In this document: piece by piece, positions 58,255 to 64,000 of the stretch
Numbering within the stretch: the stretch's first letter is position 1
Layout of the letters: every line of letters starts with the position of its first letter
Assembly: GCA_024742755.1 (NCBI GenBank)
Contig: JANSXW010000001.1
Span: 1-64,000, forward strand
DNA from: a bacterium
Lineage (GTDB): Bacteria > Bacteroidota > Bacteroidia > Chitinophagales > Saprospiraceae
Direction: 5' to 3'
DNA length: 64,000 bases
Translations under genes and position numbers: made by a program
Notes under the pieces: model-generated
What the model was told of the DNA's origin: nothing
Seen by the model: the letters and a program-made list of their open reading frames with translations, nothing else
Databases searched by the model: none

Positions 58255-58726
58255 TTATTACCTTTAAGTATTGTTGGGGGAATCATTAAGATCGTGAAAG
58301 GACATTTTGCCCTATCCTACTTAAAATTCTCCTCTGAAAGCTATCTACAGTCTGGCTTTAAAGCCGGTTATGCTATTTCCCGATACCGACCATTACTGAC
58401 TTCTTGCTATCAGACATAATCCTTGAGAAGTACCATGATGCTTTTAGGCGAGATGCCTGATTTTCTATATTCACTGGTGCTAATTACCAAGCTGCTGCAT
58501 TTTAAAATCACAGACTTCTGTCCGCCTACTCCTGCCGGCCTTAGGCTTCAGATTGCTGAATTGTAGTCTGCCGTTACAAGTGGCCTGCACCGGAGGAAAG
58601 CGGCTTCCCATAGAACTTTGCACACTTAAACAAATAGGCACAATCACATTTTTTCACATTGGTTTTGTGGAAAATGTAATGTTATTGCATCTACCTTGTA
58701 CAATACCTATGCACACCCATTTGACT
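58255..58726. other. 472-base gap between a truncated kinase and an intact kinase
   Basis: No convincing gene on either strand. A 43-codon frame at about 58437 has no membrane or family character. The right part (about 58640-58720) is AT-rich and contains TTTTG and TACCTTGT stretches that could belong to the promoter of the downstream kinase. The left part may be remains of the region that once held the 5' end of the truncated kinase gene, but no similarity can be recognized. Confidence 0.5.
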
Positions 58727-60586
58727 ATGAACGATTTTTCCAGGTTTCTGCGAATAGGGGGGTTATTGAGTGTGATACTACTATGCCTGCCTTTCGAATC
58801 AACATCTAAAACCCCTCGGGTGGTCTTGCCAGGGATCACCTACGAGGAGGCGGTGGCGCAAATCGAAGCGTTTAACCTCGACAGTGCACTGGTGCTGTTA
58901 GACCAGATTATTCTGGGACTCGAACAGTCTGGTGAGCTGCAATCTGCTTTTGGCACTCAGGTCCGCCTGAAAAAAGCAGAAGCGCTGGAGAAGGCGGATC
59001 AGGACGAAGCGGCCATCGAACAACTCTTGGCCGTAGCCCTTGACAGCGAAAACCGCAAGCAATGGTCCGCCTACACCAACGCCCAGCTTTCAGTAGCGCG
59101 CCTGCATGAAAAGCACGAGCGCCCGGCGTATTGCTACAAGGCACTGCAGGAGGCACAAATGGCTATAAATGACCATCAGTTGGATAGCCTGTACCCTCGC
59201 TTTTCTATCCGGATGTCTTCCTACCACCGGATTTTCGGGCAGCCTGAAACGGCCCTGTTTTATGCAAAAGAGGTTATTCGTACCGCACAGCAGCTTGAGC
59301 AGACAGAATTTCTTGGTAACGGTCATATGCTAACCGCCATGCTCCTGAAAGACGAGTTCTTCGAGATTTCAGCTCAGCACTACCTAAAAGCAGCTGAGAT
59401 TTTTGAAAGCCTTGGCAACTACATTGGGTACTCTGCCATGCTCTGCAACCTGGCGGCACTATACAAAGACCACCACCAATTGGAGCTGGCGCTCAAGTAC
59501 AGCGATGCCTACCGCGACGCACAGGATGAAATGTCCAAAAAGGGGATTACCGACTTTTGGATGCGCTCTAAGTACTACGAAATCCGATCGGAGATCATGA
59601 GCGCCATGCAGCGGTATGACTCCGCGCATTACTACCTTCAGCTGGCCTTCGAAAGCCGCCTAAAACTCATCAGGGAAGAAAACCGGGCACAGGTGGTGGC
59701 CATTGAAGCCGAGTTCCACGATCAGCAAAAGGCGGAGAAGATCAAAGACCAGGCCGAAATGCTGAGAAACGAGGCTGTAAAGCGCCGTTTGGGCATTGGT
59801 ATTGCCCTGCTTTCTCTGATATTTACCGGTATCCTATTGTTTTTCTATGTCAAGCTGCGCGATGCCAATGAGAAAATGCGGCAGCAGGCAGCGCTTATCA
59901 ACCAGAAAAACCTATCCCTGGGCAAGAACCTGGAAAAACAGATTATGCTGCAGGGGGAAATCCACCACCGGGTAAAAAACAACCTGCAGGTTATTATTAG
60001 CCTGTTAGATATTCAAAGAGAAGAAATTCAAGACCCCAAAACGCTTGACCGGCTGGAGTCCATGTCCAACCGCATTTACAGTATGGCAGCTGTGCATGAG
60101 ATGTTGTATAGCAAAGAGGGGGCGGAAACCATCAGTTTTCCAGCCTACACACAACAGCTCTGCGAGCACTTTTGCCAGATCGCTCCTGAAGGCCAAACCC
60201 CGGTTTTTCATCTGGACATGGACGCGCCCCCTCTTACATTGGAAACGCTGATGCCGTTGGGCATCATTATGAATGAGCTGATGACCAACAGCCTGAAATA
60301 CGGCACCATGCCAAATCATCCGCTAAAAATTGACATTTACCTGCAGCCCTGCGCGGATGGTTTTTGCCTGGAATACCGGGATAACGGCCCGGGCTTCCCG
60401 GTCGGCACCATGGGAGAACGGGATGGAGGCCTGGGGTCCTACCTGCTGAAAAGCATGGTCCGCCAACTCAACGGGCATCTGACCACACACAACGATGACG
60501 GTGCCGTTCACAAGATATTTTTCAAAGAGAAGAACCAACGAGAGCTGAGTCATGAGTTCATTTCGGATACTGATAGTCGAGGATGA
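58727..60586 (+). CDS. TPR sensor histidine kinase (HisKA_2, LytS-type partner)
   Basis: A 619-residue kinase. ATG 58727 gives the export signal NDFSRFLRIGGLLSVILLC; the open frame upstream has no signal. TPR-type helices (about 40-340) precede a coiled coil, a membrane helix (RLGIGIALLSLIFTGILLFFYV in part), another short coiled coil and the HisKA_2 box EIHHRVKNNLQVIISLLDIQ with His413/His414. The HATPase has MPLGIIMNELMTNSLKYG, YRDNGPGFP and GGLGSYLLKSMVRQLNG. It overlaps the LytTR regulator by 35 bases, so the two are translated as a coupled pair. Confidence 0.92.
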   Translation: MNDFSRFLRIGGLLSVILLCLPFESTSKTPRVVLPGITYEEAVAQIEAFNLDSALVLLDQIILGLEQSGELQSAFGTQVRLKKAEALEKADQDEAAIEQLLAVALDSENRKQWSAYTNAQLSVARLHEKHERPAYCYKALQEAQMAINDHQLDSLYPRFSIRMSSYHRIFGQPETALFYAKEVIRTAQQLEQTEFLGNGHMLTAMLLKDEFFEISAQHYLKAAEIFESLGNYIGYSAMLCNLAALYKDHHQLELALKYSDAYRDAQDEMSKKGITDFWMRSKYYEIRSEIMSAMQRYDSAHYYLQLAFESRLKLIREENRAQVVAIEAEFHDQQKAEKIKDQAEMLRNEAVKRRLGIGIALLSLIFTGILLFFYVKLRDANEKMRQQAALINQKNLSLGKNLEKQIMLQGEIHHRVKNNLQVIISLLDIQREEIQDPKTLDRLESMSNRIYSMAAVHEMLYSKEGAETISFPAYTQQLCEHFCQIAPEGQTPVFHLDMDAPPLTLETLMPLGIIMNELMTNSLKYGTMPNHPLKIDIYLQPCADGFCLEYRDNGPGFPVGTMGERDGGLGSYLLKSMVRQLNGHLTTHNDDGAVHKIFFKEKNQRELSHEFISDTDSRG

Positions 60587-61268
60587 AGTCCTGATCGCGG
60601 ACACCATAGAGCGCCACTTGTTAAAGGGGGGGCACGAGGTAACCGGCAAGGCTATTTCCTACGAGGAAGCGATTGAAGCCTTTCAGGCTCAGGAACCGGA
60701 TTTAGTGCTGCTGGACATCCGGCTCAGTGGCCCAAAAACCGGAATTGCCGTAGCCCAATGGCTAAGAGCACAACGAAAATCTGTACCGTTCATTTACCTG
60801 ACCTCTCAGATGGACCGCCAAAGCCTTGACGCGGCAAAGGCGACCTTCCCATCGGGCTATCTTTCCAAGCCCGTGCAGGCCCAAAGCCTGAAAACGACTA
60901 TTGAAATCGCCCTGCACAACCACAGCGCCCAGGAAAAGCAAAAGACGACCATCAGGCTCTACAACGGTAAGCAGTATTTTCAGGTCCCCGTAGACGACAT
61001 CCTTTATCTGCGCTCCGACCACATCTATGTCAAAATTGCTTTGGAAGGGGAAGACGAAGTGGTGCAACGGGCCACGCTCAAAGAAATGATCGACCAACTG
61101 CCGGAGGGCCAATTCGTGCAAACGCACCGCAGCTACGCTGTCAACATCCGGCAAGTCTCCATCTGGGACCAGGACTACCTTTACGTTCAGGGGTATCGAG
61201 TACCGGTAAGCCGGGGCCGCCGCCGGGACGTGCTCGCTCTCCTTGAAGCCAATCAAAAGGGGAGCTGA
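60552..61268 (+). CDS. LytTR-family response regulator
   Basis: A 238-residue regulator. The receiver has FRILIVEDEVLIADTIERHL, Asp55 in DLVLLDIRLSG, and the switch Lys in GYLSKPVQA. The C-terminal LytTR DNA-binding domain (about 135-235) has VDDILYLRSDHIYVKIAL, LKEMIDQLPEGQFVQTHRSYAVN and VPVSRGRRRDVLAL. It is partnered with the overlapping HisKA_2 kinase. The targets are unknown; the GH13 amylase follows 123 bases downstream but is separated by a terminator. Confidence 0.94.
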   Translation: MSSFRILIVEDEVLIADTIERHLLKGGHEVTGKAISYEEAIEAFQAQEPDLVLLDIRLSGPKTGIAVAQWLRAQRKSVPFIYLTSQMDRQSLDAAKATFPSGYLSKPVQAQSLKTTIEIALHNHSAQEKQKTTIRLYNGKQYFQVPVDDILYLRSDHIYVKIALEGEDEVVQRATLKEMIDQLPEGQFVQTHRSYAVNIRQVSIWDQDYLYVQGYRVPVSRGRRRDVLALLEANQKGS

Positions 61269-61274
61269 TTTTTT
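61236..61274 (+). terminator. Terminator overlapping the end of the LytTR regulator gene
   Basis: GCTCTCCTT (61236-61244) pairs with AAGGGGAGC (61257-61265) with one G-U pair, and TGATTTTTT follows. The stop codon lies between stem and T tract, so the hairpin is made from the last codons of the gene. Confidence 0.7.
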
Positions 61275-61391
61275 CATTTCGTGATTTCAACCTTATACTG
61301 TATCTTTCACAGCCAAACCCACCCGGCAAAACAACACAGGAACAAAGCCTCCCCCCTGATCAACTGAGTTCAACCAAATTGACGATAAACC

Positions 61392-64000
61392 ATGACCACT
61401 ATGCTTGCCCGGGCCAGCTTTTTGCTGAATGCCCTACTCCTGTTGCTTTCGCCCCTGCTCCTTAATGCTCAATCCGGCGGAACGGATGATGCCATCCTGC
61501 AGGGCTTCTACTGGAATACCAACCCCGGCGATTTTGCCTCCAATCAGGGCGTTTGGTGGGACACCATTTCCACCGTCGCACCTGACTTGGCCAATGGCGG
61601 TATTCAAACCGTTTGGACCCCTCCTGCCAACAAAGGGTTTGCAGGCACCTTCGATATGGGGTACGGGGTGTATGATTACTACGACTTCGGCTCCTTTTTT
61701 CAGAAAGGCACCCTGCGTACCCGTCATGGCAATGCCGGGCAGTTTTTCAATGCCATTGACGTGCTGCACCAAAACGGGCTCAAAGTAATGGGCGACCTCG
61801 TGCTCAACCATCGGGCAGGCGCTGAGTCCACCCAACCCGAAGCGTGCGATCACGAAAATGATGGCATCCTGGAAAACCGTTTCACCCGTTTTCGCCCTGC
61901 CAGCGGCCGTGCACCCATGAATGCGGAGGATTTCCACCCTACGAATACCCACTGCGACCTCTTCGGACCCTACCACGACCGCGTTTTTTTCGAAGACCTC
62001 TGCTACTTTGAAGGCATTGATCAGGTACTTGACCCCAATGCACCCAACAACGGCTGGTACCACGGACCGCACAATCTCGGCCGGGCAGGCGACTCCCTCA
62101 TTGTCTGGGGCCGCTACCTGCTCGATGAAGTTGGCTTTGATGAGCTCCGCCTCGATGCCGTTAAGCATATTGAGCCAGGCTTTATGGCGCCTTTCCTGGT
62201 GGAGATGGCCGCCGGCGATCAGCCCTTCGCCGTAGGAGAGCTCTTTGACGGAGATATTGGTACCCTCAAAGGTTACCGTGATCAGGTGGAAAGCTTCAAT
62301 TCGACTTTCGGGACAGGCGGCAAGAATGCCAACCTGGCTATTTTCGACTTCAACCTGCGCTTCGCCATCCGGGACTTTTGCAACAATACTTCCGGCAGTT
62401 ACGATATGTGGAACCTCAACAACGCAGGCCTCCTCTTCAACGGTATGCCGGGGGAGGACATCGTTAACTTTGTCGAAAACCATGATTTCGACCGCATCGG
62501 CTACGTCACAACCGATTGCAGCGACCCCGATGTGGTGGCGCAGGAAGGCAGCACCTGCCTGAAGTTCAGTATTGACTCCGGGCACGATCCGGTGGTTTCA
62601 GACAAGCACATCGGCTATGCTTACATCACCGCAGCGGAAGGCCGCCCCTCCATTTTCTGGAAAGACTGGTTTTGGTTTGGGCTAAAGGAAGAGATCAAGT
62701 GGCAACTGGCACTGCGCTCGGCTATGGCCAGTGGCAGTACCACGCCCATCACCTTCCTGAACCCCTTCTTTGTAGCAGGAAACGGGGGTGACCTGTTTGT
62801 CCTCAACCGCAACGGCGATAGCGGGCAGGGCGGCCTTGTGCTCACGCTGAACGACAGCCCAAATACAGAAAACATTGCTTTTGTAAATACGCCTTTCAGC
62901 AATATGGAGCTGAAGGACTACTCGGATGCGTATATGTTCACGCAGACCACCGCATTTGGCGATAGCCGGGCTCAGGTCAAAGCCCTGCCCCGCAATTATG
63001 CCTGGTATGCCCCTACCGGCCGCTACCCTACTCCACCTGATGCTGCGCCAACCGCTTTTACCCTCGGCAGCCACGAAGGAGCCAAGCTGCACTTCGTTGC
63101 AATCAGGGCTGCTGATGCCGCCAACCTGCTGGTAAATGGCGTACCCATTGAAGCAGGCGACCAGATTGCGGTACAGCCTGCAGGCGGTGGCGATGCCGTT
63201 GGCCTGGGCCGTATTGGCCAAAGCTTTGAGTGGGACGGCGTGCACGACATAATCATTGAGGTGCTTGGTGGGGGGAATACCACAGAAGCCAAAGGTGCAC
63301 TTGTCAATGGCGATGGTTTTGAACTGGTCGTTTTTGACAAAAGTACCGGCACAACAGAAGTGGCAGCAAGTATTGAGTTCGCCGCTGACAACACCAACTT
63401 CACCTTCAACCCGCTGCGCCCGTCCAGCAAAGGCGGCGCCTTCAACCTGACCGCCACGCACAGCACCGCTACCTATCAGGTGGGGGCCATTAGCCTGATT
63501 ACCGGATTTGATACCCGCGCCCTCACCTGCGCCGGTTCAGAGGCGGCGGATAGCCCCTACGATGATGGCTGGCAGACCAATGATGCGGATGGAAACGGGT
63601 TTGGTCCATGGACCCTTGTTGCAACGAGCAATGCCGGGCACTTTGCAGCTAGTTCTGCCGGCAATGGGGATGGCGACTCCAACGGTGACGGTGATATCGA
63701 TACCGGCGGACGGGCCTGGGGCATGTTTGCCAATAGCGGAGGAGAAGCGGTAGCCATCCGAGACTTCAACAACCCGATGGACATTGGGCATACTTTCTCC
63801 CTGAGTATGGACAATGGCTTTGTGGATGGCGCCGTGGGCTTCCGCTTGCGCAATATCAACAACCAGGAAGTACTGCGCTTCTATTTTGAAGGAGGAGATG
63901 CCAATTACACCCTGCTAGATGGCAATGGCGAACAGGACACCGGAGTGCCTTACACCGATGAAGGGCTGAACATTTCGGTCACCCTGACCGGCTCCGGGCT
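61392..64000 (+). CDS. Secreted GH13 alpha-amylase (3' end outside window)
   Basis: An alpha-amylase-family enzyme whose first 869 codons are visible. The signal peptide is MLARASFLLNALLLLLSPLLL. All four GH13 regions are present: DLVLNHRAG (region I), FDELRLDAVKH with the nucleophile Asp255 (II), AVGELFDG with the acid/base Glu283 (III) and FVENHDFDR with Asp365 (IV). It should cleave alpha-1,4 glucans such as starch or glycogen outside the cell. After the barrel (to about residue 540) at least two beta-sandwich regions follow, one starting near NGFGPWTLVATSNAGHF and containing a calcium-loop-like NGDGDSNGDGDID. The remainder, possibly with a sorting tail, is cut by the window edge. It stands alone downstream of a terminator. 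Confidence 0.94.
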   Translation, partial: MTTMLARASFLLNALLLLLSPLLLNAQSGGTDDAILQGFYWNTNPGDFASNQGVWWDTISTVAPDLANGGIQTVWTPPANKGFAGTFDMGYGVYDYYDFGSFFQKGTLRTRHGNAGQFFNAIDVLHQNGLKVMGDLVLNHRAGAESTQPEACDHENDGILENRFTRFRPASGRAPMNAEDFHPTNTHCDLFGPYHDRVFFEDLCYFEGIDQVLDPNAPNNGWYHGPHNLGRAGDSLIVWGRYLLDEVGFDELRLDAVKHIEPGFMAPFLVEMAAGDQPFAVGELFDGDIGTLKGYRDQVESFNSTFGTGGKNANLAIFDFNLRFAIRDFCNNTSGSYDMWNLNNAGLLFNGMPGEDIVNFVENHDFDRIGYVTTDCSDPDVVAQEGSTCLKFSIDSGHDPVVSDKHIGYAYITAAEGRPSIFWKDWFWFGLKEEIKWQLALRSAMASGSTTPITFLNPFFVAGNGGDLFVLNRNGDSGQGGLVLTLNDSPNTENIAFVNTPFSNMELKDYSDAYMFTQTTAFGDSRAQVKALPRNYAWYAPTGRYPTPPDAAPTAFTLGSHEGAKLHFVAIRAADAANLLVNGVPIEAGDQIAVQPAGGGDAVGLGRIGQSFEWDGVHDIIIEVLGGGNTTEAKGALVNGDGFELVVFDKSTGTTEVAASIEFAADNTNFTFNPLRPSSKGGAFNLTATHSTATYQVGAISLITGFDTRALTCAGSEAADSPYDDGWQTNDADGNGFGPWTLVATSNAGHFAASSAGNGDGDSNGDGDIDTGGRAWGMFANSGGEAVAIRDFNNPMDIGHTFSLSMDNGFVDGAVGFRLRNINNQEVLRFYFEGGDANYTLLDGNGEQDTGVPYTDEGLNISVTLTGSG

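Noticed and set aside
58437-58568. 43-codon frame in the gap before the HisKA_2 kinase
   Set aside because: No family, membrane or codon-use support; it ends in low-complexity context and is probably chance.
61434-62585. 383-codon open frame on the minus strand
   Set aside because: It is antisense to the GH13 amylase catalytic domain, whose four motifs are all intact.
1-64000. tRNA, rRNA, CRISPR, prophage or complete IS
   Set aside because: No cloverleaf, rRNA core, spaced direct repeats, phage structural genes or transposase frame was found by reading both strands; a covariance-model search would be needed to exclude small RNAs.

Overview
The window looks like a chromosomal segment of a marine-type Bacteroidota, probably of the Saprospiria (Lewinella/Phaeodactylibacter-like). 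The support is a SusC/SusD pair, a one-protein hybrid two-component sensor/AraC regulator, a NUDIX-type AraR regulator, C-terminal tails typical of type IX secretion cargo, lipoprotein and twin-arginine-like signals, and weak Shine-Dalgarno signals. The genus is an inference. No rRNA, tRNA, CRISPR array, complete insertion sequence or prophage was seen.

Region 1 (1-7434) is an L-arabinose module. A leftward operon reads GH51 arabinofuranosidase remnant, araB, araD, araA, galM (lipoprotein mutarotase) and an SGLT-type sodium/sugar symporter cut by the left edge. The NUDIX-family regulator araR is divergent, and the roughly 350-bp gap between them carries GTGTAAAA/TTTTACAC half-sites that are good AraR operator candidates.

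Region 2 (7607-46018) is a large polysaccharide utilization locus. Leftward genes are GH3, sulfatase, GH130 and an SSS symporter; then sulfatase, two-domain DUF1080, a T9SS-tailed putative glycosidase, a GH42-like enzyme, GH78 rhamnosidase and a sulfatase with HEAT-like repeats; then SusD and SusC. Rightward genes are a TIM-barrel protein plus GH28, a lipoprotein glycoside hydrolase plus a truncated four-carbon acid-sugar kinase, the hybrid sensor/regulator, an FG-GAP repeat protein, an unknown secreted protein and a GntR-type regulator. Three sulfatases with GH78, GH28, GH3, GH130 and GH42/GH36-like enzymes point to a sulfated, branched plant or algal glycan containing rhamnose, uronic acid or galactose, and arabinose. 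The exact substrate cannot be read from sequence. Four promoter regions of this locus share a 10-bp-phased direct repeat, RCAGGATA-N2-RCAGGATA, which is the strongest new regulatory signal in the window.

The locus also shows decay. A 162-bp MITE-like element with 13-bp terminal repeats and a TAA target duplication lies exactly at the stop codon of the GH42-like gene. A single copy of the same 13-bp end marks the place where the acid-sugar kinase is cut short. The GH51 enzyme survives only as its C-terminal domain.

Region 3 (46097-64000) is mixed housekeeping and accessory content: a split YeeE/YedE transporter with an AraC regulator, a 985-residue kinase-M23-aminotransferase fusion, a diheme cytochrome c, a TPR histidine kinase/LuxR regulator pair, an unknown protein resembling the N-terminal part of McrB-like ATPases, a secreted endonuclease I, a histidine kinase gene that has lost its 5' end, a TPR HisKA_2 kinase/LytTR regulator pair, and a secreted GH13 alpha-amylase that runs off the right edge.
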